A stretch of DNA of 64,000 nucleotides from Pseudocitrobacter corydidari (GTDB lineage: Bacteria; Pseudomonadota; Gammaproteobacteria; Enterobacterales; Enterobacteriaceae), in contig NZ_CP087880.1 of assembly GCF_021172065.1 (NCBI RefSeq), positions 2,084,583 through 2,148,582 of the forward strand, written 5' to 3'. Shown piece by piece: positions 1-8,616 of this stretch. Below the pieces are notes generated by a model that worked only from the letters and a program-made list of their open reading frames with translations, searched no databases and was not told the DNA's origin. The translations under genes and the position numbers were made by a program. Each line of letters begins with the position of its first letter. Positions within the stretch are counted from its first letter, which is position 1.

Positions 1-440
1 TTCTCTTCACCACTCCGTACTATGACAACTCAGCGCTGTTTATTGGCCAGCAGGGTAAAGTCGCCAGCATTGATGCGCTGAAAGGCAAGAAAGTGGGCGT
101 GCAGAACGGCACCACTCACCAGAAATTCATCATGGATAAACACCCGGAAATCACCACCGTGCCTTACGATAGCTACCAGAATGCGAAGCTGGATCTGCAA
201 AACGGTCGTATTGATGCGGTCTTCGGTGATTCTGCGGTGGTGAACGAATGGCTGAAAGCCAACGACAAACTGGCGGCCATAGGCGATAAAGTGACGGATA
301 AAGACTACTTCGGCACCGGCCTTGGCATCGCGGTTCGTCAGGGCAACACCGAGCTGCAGCAGAAATTCAACGCAGCCCTGGAAAAAGTGAAAAAAGATGG
401 CACTTATCAAACCATCTATAGCAAATGGTTCCAGAAGTAA
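1..440 (+). CDS. artI: Arginine ABC transporter substrate-binding protein ArtI (5' end cut by window)
   Basis: This is the C-terminal part of a periplasmic amino-acid-binding protein; the reading frame is already open at base 3 and the start lies outside the window. The visible residues include the PYYDNSALF segment, the GVQNGTTHQK motif and the GTGLGIAVR motif of the family 3 solute-binding fold, and the protein ends in KWFQK as E. coli ArtI does. It is followed 6 bp later by artQ and then artM, which matches the end of the E. coli artPIQM operon. It should present arginine to the ArtQM permease. A second, closely related binding protein (artJ) lies at 2013-2744; the two share most motifs. 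Identification is firm from similarity and context. Confidence 0.95.
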   Translation, partial: LFTTPYYDNSALFIGQQGKVASIDALKGKKVGVQNGTTHQKFIMDKHPEITTVPYDSYQNAKLDLQNGRIDAVFGDSAVVNEWLKANDKLAAIGDKVTDKDYFGTGLGIAVRQGNTELQQKFNAALEKVKKDGTYQTIYSKWFQK

Positions 441-446
441 GATCTG

Positions 447-1163
447 ATGAACGAATTTTTTCCATTAGCAAGCGCCGCCGGGATGACCGTCGGCCTTGCC
501 GTTTGTGCTCTGGTTATCGGGCTGGCGCTGGCGATGTTCTTCGCGGTATGGGAGTCTGCAAAATGGCGTCCTGTCGCGTGGATTGGCTCGGCTATCGTGA
601 CCATTTTGCGTGGGCTGCCGGAAATTCTGGTGGTCCTGTTTATCTATTTCGGTTCCTCACAGCTGCTGCTGATGCTGTCGGACGGCTTCACGCTTAACCT
701 TGGCGTGGTACAAATTCCGGTGCAGATGCAGATCGAAAACTTCGACGTTAGCCCGTTCCTGTGCGGCGTGATTGCGCTGTCGCTGCTTTATGCGGCCTAT
801 GCCTCGCAAACCCTGCGCGGCGCGCTGAAAGCGGTGCCGATTGGACAATGGGAATCCGGCCAGGCGCTGGGGCTGTCGAAAGCGGCGATTTTCTTCCGTC
901 TGGTGATGCCGCAAATGTGGCGTCATGCGCTGCCGGGGCTTGGTAACCAGTGGCTGGTGCTGCTGAAAGATACCGCGCTGGTGTCGCTGATTAGCGTGAA
1001 CGATTTAATGCTGCAAACCAAAAGTATCGCCACGCGTACGCAGGAGCCGTTTACCTGGTACATCGTCGCGGCGGCGATTTATCTGGTGATCACCCTCCTC
1101 AGCCAGTACATCCTCAAACGCATTGACCTGCGTACCACTCGCTTCGAACGGAGACCAGGCTGA
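447..1163 (+). CDS. artQ: Arginine ABC transporter permease ArtQ
   Basis: A 238-residue inner-membrane protein, the same length as E. coli ArtQ, with several hydrophobic segments (for example residues 12-33 and 47-75). The EAA-type loop of importer permeases, which contacts the ATPase, is visible around [23 protein letters not shown] (split here as [10 protein letters not shown] and [13 protein letters not shown]). It pairs with ArtM to form the arginine channel and is driven by ArtP, which lies outside the window. Its stop codon overlaps the ATG of artM by one base, so the two are translationally coupled. A weak ribosome-binding site lies in the short artI-artQ gap. Confidence 0.96.
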   Translation: MNEFFPLASAAGMTVGLAVCALVIGLALAMFFAVWESAKWRPVAWIGSAIVTILRGLPEILVVLFIYFGSSQLLLMLSDGFTLNLGVVQIPVQMQIENFDVSPFLCGVIALSLLYAAYASQTLRGALKAVPIGQWESGQALGLSKAAIFFRLVMPQMWRHALPGLGNQWLVLLKDTALVSLISVNDLMLQTKSIATRTQEPFTWYIVAAAIYLVITLLSQYILKRIDLRTTRFERRPG

Positions 1164-1831
1164 TGCTCGAGTATTTACCGGAACTGATGAAAGGGCTGCA
1201 CACCAGCCTGACGCTGACCGTGGCGTCAATTGCGGTGGCGCTGATCCTGTCGCTGATTTTTACCATCATCCTGACGCTGAAAACGCCGGTGCTGGTCTGG
1301 ATCGTACGCGGTTATATCACCCTGTTTACCGGCACGCCGCTGCTGGTGCAGATCTTCCTGATTTACTACGGTCCGGGCCAGTTCCCGTCGTTGCAGGATT
1401 ATCCGGGGCTGTGGCATTTACTTTCTGAACCGTGGCTGTGCGCGTTAATCGCCCTGTCGCTGAACAGCGCCGCGTATACCACTCAGTTGTTCTACGGGGC
1501 GATCCGCGCCATTCCTGATGGGCAATGGCAATCCTGTAGCGCGTTGGGAATGAGCAAGAAAGATACGCTGGCGATTCTGCTGCCGTACGCGCTGAAACGC
1601 GCACTCTCTTCCTACTCGAACGAAGTGGTGCTGGTCTTCAAAAGTACTTCTCTGGCCTACACCATCACGCTGATGGAAGTGATGGGCCACGGGCAGTTGC
1701 TGTATGGTCGCACCTACGACGTGATGGTCTTTGGCGCGGCGGGCGTAGTCTATCTTATCGTCAACGGTCTGCTGACGTTGCTGATGCGTCTGATTGAGCG
1801 TAAAGCACTGGCATTCGAGCGCAGAAATTGA
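1163..1831 (+). CDS. artM: Arginine ABC transporter permease ArtM
   Basis: A 222-residue permease, the same length as E. coli ArtM, of the HisMQ family. Hydrophobic segments alternate with the conserved loop IPDGQWQSCSALGMSKKDT that docks on the ATPase. It overlaps artQ by one base (TGATG), and it is the last gene of the artPIQM unit, since a strong terminator hairpin follows at 1863-1896. The partner ArtQ lies immediately upstream. Nothing unusual is visible. Confidence 0.96.
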   Translation: MLEYLPELMKGLHTSLTLTVASIAVALILSLIFTIILTLKTPVLVWIVRGYITLFTGTPLLVQIFLIYYGPGQFPSLQDYPGLWHLLSEPWLCALIALSLNSAAYTTQLFYGAIRAIPDGQWQSCSALGMSKKDTLAILLPYALKRALSSYSNEVVLVFKSTSLAYTITLMEVMGHGQLLYGRTYDVMVFGAAGVVYLIVNGLLTLLMRLIERKALAFERRN

Positions 1832-1862
1832 TGGCGGTGATTGCATAAAGGCACAATCATAG

Positions 1863-1896
1863 AGCGGGCAACCTTATAAGTTGTCCGCTTTTTTTT
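1863..1896 (+). terminator. Rho-independent terminator of the art operon
   Basis: A 10-bp stem (AGCGGGCAAC with GTTGTCCGCT, one G-T pair) with a 7-base loop is followed by a run of eight T. It lies 31 bp after artM and separates the operon from the independently transcribed artJ. Confidence 0.9.
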
Positions 1897-1926
1897 GTAA
1901 CCAATAAAATAAAAAATCATTTTTAT

Positions 1927-1961
1927 TGCATATAAATTCAAAAACAGGCAGGATATATTCA
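1927..1961 (+). promoter_or_regulatory. Pair of ArgR-type ARG boxes upstream of artJ
   Basis: TGCATATAAATTCA (1927-1940) matches the ArgR half-site palindrome TGAATwwwwATTCA at all but one position. A second copy at 1948-1961 keeps a perfect right arm (ATATATTCA) but a degraded left arm. The two centres are 21 bp apart, the phasing typical of ArgR operators. In E. coli artJ is known to be repressed by ArgR with arginine, so conserved control is inferred; binding is not shown by the sequence. Confidence 0.7.
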
Positions 1962-2012
1962 TGCCACACGCAGGGCAGCATCTTTTAATTTTGACAGACG
2001 GGAGCCTTACCG

Positions 2013-2744
2013 ATGAAAAAGTTAGTTCTGGCCGCATTACTTGCCACCTTTGCCGCCGGCGCAAGCGCCGCAGATAAAATCAACTTTGGCGTCTCCGCAA
2101 CCTACCCACCGTTTGAGTCGATGGATGCCAGCAATCAGATTGTCGGCTTTGATATCGACCTGGCGAAAGCGCTGTGCAAACAGATGCAGGCAGAGTGCAC
2201 CTTCACTAACCACGCGTTTGACAGCCTGATCCCGGCGCTGAAATTCAAAAAATATGACGCCGTGATTTCCGGGATGGATATCACCCCGGAACGTAGCAAG
2301 CAGGTAGCATTCACCGAGCCGTACTACGCCAACTCCGCACTGGTGATCGCGAAGAAAGATACCTATAAAACCTTCGCTGACCTGAAAGGCAAACGCATCG
2401 GGATGGAAAACGGCACCACCCACCAGAAATACCTGATGGATAAGCATCCGGAAGTGAAAACCGTGGCGTATGACAGCTACCAGAACGCGATTATCGACCT
2501 GAAAAATGGCCGTATCGATGGCGTGTTTGGTGATACCGCGGTGGTGAACGAGTGGCTGAAAACCAACCCACAGTTGGGTGCGGCGACCGAAAAAGTGACC
2601 GATCCGCAATACTTTGGCACGGGCCTTGGCATCGCGGTTCGTCCGGATAACAAAGCCCTGCTGGAAAAACTGAACGGCGCGCTGAAAGCGATTAAAGCTG
2701 ACGGTACGTACCAGAAAATCAGCAATCAGTGGTTCCCTGAGTAA
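2013..2744 (+). CDS. artJ: Arginine-binding periplasmic protein ArtJ
   Basis: A 243-residue binding protein, the same length as E. coli ArtJ. It begins with a clear signal peptide (MKKLVLAALL, cleaved near ASA-A at about residue 19). The family motifs YPPFESMD, GMDITPERSKQ and NGTTHQKYLMDKHPE are present, and it ends in QWFPE. A GGGAG ribosome-binding site lies 8 bases before the ATG. The gene is monocistronic, following its own promoter region with ARG boxes and followed by a REP palindrome. It is the high-affinity arginine receptor feeding ArtQM. It is a clear paralogue of ArtI at the left edge. Confidence 0.96.
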   Translation: MKKLVLAALLATFAAGASAADKINFGVSATYPPFESMDASNQIVGFDIDLAKALCKQMQAECTFTNHAFDSLIPALKFKKYDAVISGMDITPERSKQVAFTEPYYANSALVIAKKDTYKTFADLKGKRIGMENGTTHQKYLMDKHPEVKTVAYDSYQNAIIDLKNGRIDGVFGDTAVVNEWLKTNPQLGAATEKVTDPQYFGTGLGIAVRPDNKALLEKLNGALKAIKADGTYQKISNQWFPE

Positions 2745-2752
2745 TGCTCCTC

Positions 2753-2831
2753 CCCGGATGGCGGCTGCGCCTTATCCGGCCTACAAAGGATTCACATCCG
2801 TAGGCTGGATAAGACAACCCCACCATCCGGT
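2753..2831. repeat. REP/BIME-type palindromic repeat
   Basis: Two imperfect, inverted copies of the enteric REP unit (ccggatggcggctgcgcctt… and …aggctggataag…) fill the gap between the convergent artJ and sensor-kinase genes. This is typical of REP elements after operon ends. Confidence 0.8.
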
Positions 2832-2833
2832 AA

Positions 2834-4312
2834 TTATCGCCCGCACGGAAGCCAAAACCGGAAACACGCCCCGCCCGTCGATTCTTCCAGCCCAATACCC
2901 CCACCGTGCAGTTCCAGCATTTTTTTGACGATTAGCAAACCTAACCCACCGCGCTTCTCGCGCGTCGCCTGCTGACTGAGCGCCGAAGGGCGAACAAAAA
3001 GCTGTTCCCGCACCGCCGCATCAATGCCCGGCCCGCTGTCGGCCACTTCCATCTGCAACCGTTCCTCCTGCTGCCAGATTTTCAGGCGGATCGTTCCCCC
3101 CAGCGGCGTATGACGAATCGCGTTATCAAGCAAATTGGTCACCACCCGCTCCACCATCGAGAGATCGGCGTTGATCAACGGTAAATGCCCAGGGATCTCC
3201 GTTTGTAAGGTGATTTGGCGCGTCTCAAGGGAGAGATCAAATTTCTGCACCACATCGGAAACCAGTTCACTCAGCGCAAAGCGCTCCCGCTGCGGTTTAA
3301 TCGCCCCATGCTCCAGCCGGGCCAGCTCAAACAGCTCCTGCGAAAGGTGACGCACTTTATGCCCCTGACGCAGGGCGATCTCCAGATAATGTCGGGATTC
3401 TTCTGGCGTCAGCGTAGCGGCTTTCATTGACAGGGTTTCGAGATAACCTAAAAGCGAGGTGAGCGGCGTGCGCAGGTCGTGTGAGATATTGGCGATAAAC
3501 TCACGGCGCTGGCGATCGCTGTCGGCCAGTTCATCCCACTGCGAGGCAATTTTGCGCGCCAGCTCGATAAACGTATTGCGCAGCAACGCCACTTCATCGC
3601 CCGGCTTTTCGACCGTTGGCTGGGCTGCCAGATGTTTAATCGCGCTAATGCTGTCCTGATCGATGCGGCTGGCCTCGCGCGTTAAGGCATTCACCGGGCG
3701 CGTCACCCACTGACGCACCAGCACCGCCACCAATACACCGACGCCTGCAACCAACAACAGCGCCCACAGCAGCGTGCTCCACAGGGTTTTATGCCAGGCG
3801 TTTTCCGCCAGCGCGTTGAGTTCTTCACCCTGCAAAATGATGTACAGATACCCGCGCAGTTCACCGTCCTGACGGAGCGGCGCGGCGCTGAAGACTTTGT
3901 GTTTATCGGGGCTGCGCGGGTCGTCGCCATACACCGGCATCGTACCCTGATTCAGGAACTGTTCGACGGGGGCGAGCGCGACGTGCTGGCGTTTGATATG
4001 CCCTGGCGGCGCGGCATCGGCCAGTATCTCGCCGTCTGGCGAGATAACATAGAGCTCCACGCTGGGGTTAAAGGTCATCAGACGGTCAAATAGCGGTTTT
4101 AACGTGTTGCGATCCACCCTGCCCTGCGCATCCATTAGCGGCTCGCTGCGCACAATTTGCTGCGCCAGATTCGCCGACAGCCGCTGCACCATCGCGTTAC
4201 CAAACTGCATGCTGCTGTAGAGTTGCACCGCCCCGGCGATGGTTGCGCACAGTACCAGCAGCAGAATAAACAGTAGCGTTAAGCGCTGGCTGAGGCTCAG
4301 TTTCGCTTTCAT
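2834..4312 (-). CDS. Two-component sensor histidine kinase
   Basis: A 492-residue inner-membrane sensor kinase. A first membrane segment (residues about 10-30), a periplasmic sensing region of about 140 residues and a second membrane segment (about 176-198) are followed by a HAMP linker (WVTRPVNALTREASRI). The HisKA box FIANISHDLRTPL puts the phosphorylated histidine at about 278, and the ATPase domain has NLLDNAIRHTP and the G boxes DSGPGID and RGGLGL. The ligand is unknown. The gene overlaps the end of the response regulator by 4 bp (ATGA), so the pair is one operon with the regulator first. E. coli has no such system between artJ and rlmC, so it is an accessory insertion. I do not recognise a named orthologue. 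Confidence 0.9.
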   Translation of the reverse strand: MKAKLSLSQRLTLLFILLLVLCATIAGAVQLYSSMQFGNAMVQRLSANLAQQIVRSEPLMDAQGRVDRNTLKPLFDRLMTFNPSVELYVISPDGEILADAAPPGHIKRQHVALAPVEQFLNQGTMPVYGDDPRSPDKHKVFSAAPLRQDGELRGYLYIILQGEELNALAENAWHKTLWSTLLWALLLVAGVGVLVAVLVRQWVTRPVNALTREASRIDQDSISAIKHLAAQPTVEKPGDEVALLRNTFIELARKIASQWDELADSDRQRREFIANISHDLRTPLTSLLGYLETLSMKAATLTPEESRHYLEIALRQGHKVRHLSQELFELARLEHGAIKPQRERFALSELVSDVVQKFDLSLETRQITLQTEIPGHLPLINADLSMVERVVTNLLDNAIRHTPLGGTIRLKIWQQEERLQMEVADSGPGIDAAVREQLFVRPSALSQQATREKRGGLGLLIVKKMLELHGGGIGLEESTGGACFRFWLPCGR

Positions 4313-5016
4313 GCCGGGCCTCCAACAAAACGATAGCCTTTGCCCCAGACGGTCAGAATGATTTCCGGCTCGGCGGCGTTATGTTCGATTTTGACGCGCA
4401 GGCGGTTGATGTGCGTATTTACCGTGTGTTCGTAGCCTTCATGCTGATAGCCCCACACCTGCTCCAGCAGATCAAGGCGCGAGAAAATTTGCCCCGGATG
4501 GCGGGCGAAGAACCACAGCAAATCAAATTCGCGTGGAGTAAGATCGACCAGATTACCGCGTAAACGCACGCTACGGGCAAGCGGGTCGATCGCCAGCCCA
4601 TGGGCGGTAATAGTGCCGCTGGTTTGCTGCACATCCTGCCCCATTGCCTGCTGACGACGGAACAGCGCTTTAATCCGCGCCACCAGCTCCTGCACCGAGA
4701 AAGGTTTTGCCAGATAATCATCGGCCCCGGTTTCAAGGCCCAGAATGCGTTCAGTTTCGCTGCTGCGCGCGCTGATGATAATCACCGGCAGATAGCGCCC
4801 GCGCTCGCGAATGCGCTGGCAAATGGTCAGCCCATCGACGTTGGGTAGCATTAAATCAAGGATAACCATATCCCATTGCGTCTGCTCCAGGCGCTGCAAC
4901 GCCCTGCCGCCGTCCTCTTCATGGACGATGGTATAGCCTTCATCTTCAAGGTTAAGTTGCAGCAGCGTGGCGATATCGCGATCGTCTTCCACCAGCAGGA
5001 TCTGTTTTGCCGTCAT
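4309..5016 (-). CDS. OmpR/PhoB-family response regulator
   Basis: A 235-residue DNA-binding response regulator and the partner of the kinase that overlaps its 3' end. The receiver domain (residues 5-118) has the acidic pair near EDD, the phospho-acceptor in VILDLMLP (Asp 54) and the conserved lysine in AKPFS. The C-terminal winged helix (about 140-235) has the typical LTPREFDLLWF and VNTHINRLRVKIE helices. The ATG at 5016 is preferred over a TTG three bases upstream because an AAGG motif lies 9 bases before it. The regulated genes are unknown; neighbouring rlmC and artJ are conserved core genes and not obvious targets. Confidence 0.92.
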   Translation of the reverse strand: MTAKQILLVEDDRDIATLLQLNLEDEGYTIVHEEDGGRALQRLEQTQWDMVILDLMLPNVDGLTICQRIRERGRYLPVIIISARSSETERILGLETGADDYLAKPFSVQELVARIKALFRRQQAMGQDVQQTSGTITAHGLAIDPLARSVRLRGNLVDLTPREFDLLWFFARHPGQIFSRLDLLEQVWGYQHEGYEHTVNTHINRLRVKIEHNAAEPEIILTVWGKGYRFVGGPA

Positions 5017-5089
5017 CAATCAGTGCCTTTTCCATCTCTTCTGAGATAAAGCTTACCTGATTTCCGCCCGGCAAAAGTTCACATTTTGT

Positions 5090-6223
5090 TTAACTTCCGC
5101 TTTTTACCAGCAGCGTAAGCACTTCGTAGTGGGCGGTATGCGGGAACATGTCGAACAGCTGAACCCGCGCGATGCGGTAGCCCGGCAGGCTGGCAATATC
5201 TTTCGCCATCGTCTGGGCGTTACAGCTGGAGTAGATAATAAACGGCGGGGCCATCTGGCTTAAGTAATCGCACAGCGCTTTACCAATACCCCGACGCGGC
5301 GGATTGACCAGCACCAGCTCGGGCACGTCGCCCTGGGCGGTGGCAAACTGCGTGGAATCAAGCGCCTGAAACTGGAGCTTAGTGAGCCCCAGTTGTGCCG
5401 CAGACTGCTTCGCACAGGCGATGGCTTCCGGGGCAATTTCGATACCAGTGAGGGTCATCTCCGGTGTCGCGCAGTGCAGACCAAAACCGCCGACGCCACA
5501 GAAGAGATCCCACATGTGCGTGACCGGCAGCGCGCGCACCCAGTCGCGCGCCGTCGCGTATAAGGCGCTGGCCACGGTCGGGTTGGTCTGGAAGAAACTT
5601 TGCGGACGGATCCACAACGGTACGCCATTAAACGTTTCTGCCAGCGCCTGCTGTTCGGTAAAGAAGATCTCCTGCTCACCTTCCATAATCGCCATGTGTA
5701 CCGGCTGAATATTGGCGGTGATCACTTTCAGCTGCGGCAACTGCGCCTGCAACGCAGGCAGCGCGGCGCGCAGCTGTTCAAGTTTGCTTTCTGAGCGCAG
5801 CACAAAGCGCAGCATCATGCCGCCATCGCGCTGGCTTTCGGTCAGCAGCAAATACTTCAGCTCGCCGCGTTTACGCGCGACGTTATAGGGCGTGAGCCCG
5901 GCGCGGGCGATGAACGGTTTGAGCGCGGCAAAAACCGGCGCGAACGAGTCGGGATACAGCGGGCAATCGGTCAGGTCAACCGGCGTGCCGTCGCGGTGCA
6001 GCATGCCCAGCAGCGGTTTTTCCACGCTGCCGCTGACCACCATTTTGGCTTTATTACGAAAACCCTGCTCCGGCCCGCTGACGGGTGCGCACCACGCCTC
6101 CACCGCCTGCCCGGCCAGCAGCGTGTGGAGATCGTTCATTTTAGCGGTGAGTTGATCGGTTACCGGCTGTTCAATCCACTGACAGGAGCGACAGCGACCC
6201 GCGTCATAAAGTGCGCACTGCAT
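5090..6223 (-). CDS. rlmC: 23S rRNA (uracil(747)-C(5))-methyltransferase RlmC
   Basis: A 377-residue enzyme (E. coli 375) that uses S-adenosylmethionine to methylate U747 of 23S rRNA. The N-terminal cysteine cluster (Cys 3, Cys 11, Cys 14, then DCPLYP) binds a 4Fe-4S cluster. The C-terminal Rossmann domain shows [13 protein letters not shown] for SAM binding, [10 protein letters not shown], and the catalytic-cysteine segment YSSCNAQT. It lies downstream of ybjO in the same direction, as in E. coli. The C-terminus (LLVKSGS) is two residues longer than in K-12. Confidence 0.96.
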   Translation of the reverse strand: MQCALYDAGRCRSCQWIEQPVTDQLTAKMNDLHTLLAGQAVEAWCAPVSGPEQGFRNKAKMVVSGSVEKPLLGMLHRDGTPVDLTDCPLYPDSFAPVFAALKPFIARAGLTPYNVARKRGELKYLLLTESQRDGGMMLRFVLRSESKLEQLRAALPALQAQLPQLKVITANIQPVHMAIMEGEQEIFFTEQQALAETFNGVPLWIRPQSFFQTNPTVASALYATARDWVRALPVTHMWDLFCGVGGFGLHCATPEMTLTGIEIAPEAIACAKQSAAQLGLTKLQFQALDSTQFATAQGDVPELVLVNPPRRGIGKALCDYLSQMAPPFIIYSSCNAQTMAKDIASLPGYRIARVQLFDMFPHTAHYEVLTLLVKSGS

Positions 6224-6265
6224 ACAAAGACCTTCAGAAATTCAGGGGCGGCGATTGTATCACCG

Positions 6266-6739
6266 TTATTGAAAGCGGAAAAACCGCCGACTGTGTGCCG
6301 GAACAAAAAGCAGGAACAGGACCAGCATATCCGGCATTTTCTGCATCACCAGCGAACGAAATATTTCGCGTTTTGATTCCCCGGCAATGCTGAACAGTTC
6401 CGGGTAGCCATAACCCAGCGACGCGGCCCATAAGTAGCTGGCAGCGATAACTTGCGTCAGTAGATAGAGCCAGCGCGCCCAGTTGCGTCCTTTCACTACG
6501 GAAAACGCGCACCAGATTTCAACGAACACCAGCATCAGACTCGCCAGAAACACCAGCGTCAGGTTCCAGGTTTGCACGCTGCGATGGATAAAATCGAGGA
6601 TCCCGCGCAGGCCCAGCAGGTTGAAGATCATCAGCAGATCGAGGCAGCGGATCAAAATAATGGCGAGCGCCGCCACCTGCACCAGAGCAGGAACGTTTAA
6701 GCTGGCATGTGAACGGCTGGTTTTAGCAAAGAATCCCAA
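6266..6739 (-). CDS. ybjO: Inner-membrane protein YbjO (start codon uncertain)
   Basis: A small membrane protein of the YbjO family with about four hydrophobic segments; its function is unknown. Similarity to E. coli YbjO starts at EDDILGFF, where K-12 has MEDETLGFF, but the codon aligned with the K-12 ATG is ACG here (6752-6754). No in-frame ATG or GTG precedes it. The TTG at 6737-6739 is preceded by GGAAG at 8 bases and gives 157 residues. A TTG at 6790 would give 174 residues but has its purine-rich motif directly abutting the codon. The body of the gene is secure; the start is a judgement. It lies between potI and rlmC as in E. coli. Confidence 0.8.
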   Translation of the reverse strand: MGFFAKTSRSHASLNVPALVQVAALAIILIRCLDLLMIFNLLGLRGILDFIHRSVQTWNLTLVFLASLMLVFVEIWCAFSVVKGRNWARWLYLLTQVIAASYLWAASLGYGYPELFSIAGESKREIFRSLVMQKMPDMLVLFLLFVPAHSRRFFRFQ

Positions 6740-6811
6740 GATGTCGTCTTCCGTGAAAACGGTTCCCCACTGGCAGGGAACCGAATACAACCTTCCGTAA
6801 TTTTAAGAGGA

Positions 6812-7657
6812 TTATCCTTGTCTTGCACGCTGGATATCACGCGTACGCTGTTTTTCTGCGCGCGCCATCAGGTACCAGGCGATAAATCCGACAATTCCTA
6901 CTACCGCGAGAATGAGCGTCGCCAGGGCGTTGATTTCCGGGTTGACGCCCATACGCACGTTGGAGAAGACCAGCATCGGCAGCGTGGTCGCCCCCGGCCC
7001 GGAGACGAAGCTGGCAATCACCAGATCGTCCAGCGAGAGCGTAAACGCCAGCAGCCAGCCCGAGATCACCGCTGGCATTATCATCGGCAAAGTAATAATA
7101 AAGAACACTTTCAGCGGCGTCGCCCCGAGGTCCATCGCCGCTTCTTCAATCGAGCGGTCAAGCTCGCGCAGCCGCGACGAAATCACCACCGCCACATAAG
7201 CCGTACAGAACGTGACGTGCGCCAGCCAAATGGTGAGCATACCGCGATCGGACGGCCAGCCGATGGCGTGACCGAGCGAAACAAACAGCAGCAATAACGA
7301 TAAACCGGTGATCACATCCGGCATCACCAGCGGCGCGGTTATCATAAAGGCAAAGCCGTTGGACCCACGAAAACGACCAAAACGCACCATTACCACCGCC
7401 GCAATCGTGCCCAGAATTGCCGCCATCGTTGCCGCGCAGGCGGCAATGGTCAGGCTAAGCCCGACCGCGCTCATCATCGCATCATCGCGGAACAGTTCAC
7501 CGTACCAGCGCGTTGACCACCCCGCCCACACCGTCACCAGCTTTGAGCTGTTGAAGGAGTAAATCACCAGCATCAGCATCGGCGCATACAGAAACGTGAA
7601 CCCGAACACCAGAATCAGAATTCGCCATGGTGAGCGGACGACCGGTAAGTTGTTCAT
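6812..7657 (-). CDS. potI: Putrescine ABC transporter permease PotI
   Basis: A 281-residue inner-membrane permease, the same length as E. coli PotI, starting MNNLPVVRSPWR. It has six hydrophobic segments and the EAA-type loop IEEAAMDLGATPLKVFFIITLP that contacts PotG. With PotH it forms the putrescine channel. Its start overlaps the stop of potH by 4 bp, showing tight coupling in potFGHI. A longer in-frame ORF exists upstream, but the chosen start matches the family and the overlap pattern. Confidence 0.96.
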   Translation of the reverse strand: MNNLPVVRSPWRILILVFGFTFLYAPMLMLVIYSFNSSKLVTVWAGWSTRWYGELFRDDAMMSAVGLSLTIAACAATMAAILGTIAAVVMVRFGRFRGSNGFAFMITAPLVMPDVITGLSLLLLFVSLGHAIGWPSDRGMLTIWLAHVTFCTAYVAVVISSRLRELDRSIEEAAMDLGATPLKVFFIITLPMIMPAVISGWLLAFTLSLDDLVIASFVSGPGATTLPMLVFSNVRMGVNPEINALATLILAVVGIVGFIAWYLMARAEKQRTRDIQRARQG

Positions 7658-8607
7658 CCGTGTTCTCCCATCTGTTTTTGCTGATGTTTGTGGAACCACA
7701 TAATCGGCACAATCAGCAGCAGGAGCATGACGATCGCCACCGCCGACGCCACCGGCCAGTCTCGGTTGTTAAAGAACTCCTGCCACAGCACGCGGCCAAT
7801 CATGATGCTGTCCGGGCCACCGAGCAGTTCCGGGATAACAAACTCCCCCACCGCCGGAATAAACACCAGCATCGATCCGGCAATAATTCCGCCTTTGGTT
7901 AACGGCACAATCACGCTGAAGAAGGTTTTCAGCGGCCTTGCGCCAAGATCCAGCGAGGCTTCCACCAGCGAGTAATCAATCCGCGTCAACGCCGTGTAGA
8001 TAGGCAGCACCATAAACGGCAGATAGGCGTACACAATGCCGATATACACCGCGAGATTGGTGTGCAGGATCTCCAGCGGCTGGTCGATAATGCCCGCCCA
8101 TTGCAGAAAATTACTCAGCACGCCGTTGCCTTTCAGGATGCCCATCCAGGCATAAACGCGAATCAAAAACGACGTCCACGATGGCAGGATCACCAGCAAT
8201 AACAGAATATTGCGCGTCGACGGTTTACTGTGCGCGACCGCCCACGCCAGCGGGTAGCCCAGCAGCAGGCAGAAGATCGTCGAAATAGCCGCCACCTGCA
8301 ACGACTGGAAATAGGCCTCGATGTATAAGGGATCGTCGGTCAATTGCAGGAAGTTGCCGAAATTAAGCGACAGCGTAAGCTGCCCGTCGTCCCACGACAT
8401 GAGATCCGTATACGGCGGGATCGCGCGCGCCATCTCGGCGAGGCTGATTTTGAATACCGTTAGAAATGGCAGCAAAAATAGCAAAATGAGCCAGATAAAC
8501 GGCAGCGCGATAACCAATTTACGCCCGTGCGCAACGTTCATACGCGTAAGCCACTGGGCAAAGCCCGCCGGTTTCGCGACGCGGGCTGGCGATTCTAAAG
8601 CACTCAT
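7654..8607 (-). CDS. potH: Putrescine ABC transporter permease PotH
   Basis: A 317-residue permease, identical in length to E. coli PotH. A cytoplasmic N-terminal stretch precedes six membrane segments, and the loop LVEASLDLGARPLKTFF is the ATPase-docking motif. It pairs with PotI. The gene follows potG after 9 bp and overlaps potI by 4 bp, so the four pot genes are one transcript. Nothing unusual is visible. Confidence 0.97.
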   Translation of the reverse strand: MSALESPARVAKPAGFAQWLTRMNVAHGRKLVIALPFIWLILLFLLPFLTVFKISLAEMARAIPPYTDLMSWDDGQLTLSLNFGNFLQLTDDPLYIEAYFQSLQVAAISTIFCLLLGYPLAWAVAHSKPSTRNILLLLVILPSWTSFLIRVYAWMGILKGNGVLSNFLQWAGIIDQPLEILHTNLAVYIGIVYAYLPFMVLPIYTALTRIDYSLVEASLDLGARPLKTFFSVIVPLTKGGIIAGSMLVFIPAVGEFVIPELLGGPDSIMIGRVLWQEFFNNRDWPVASAVAIVMLLLLIVPIMWFHKHQQKQMGEHG

Positions 8608-8616
8608 TCGCCCTCC

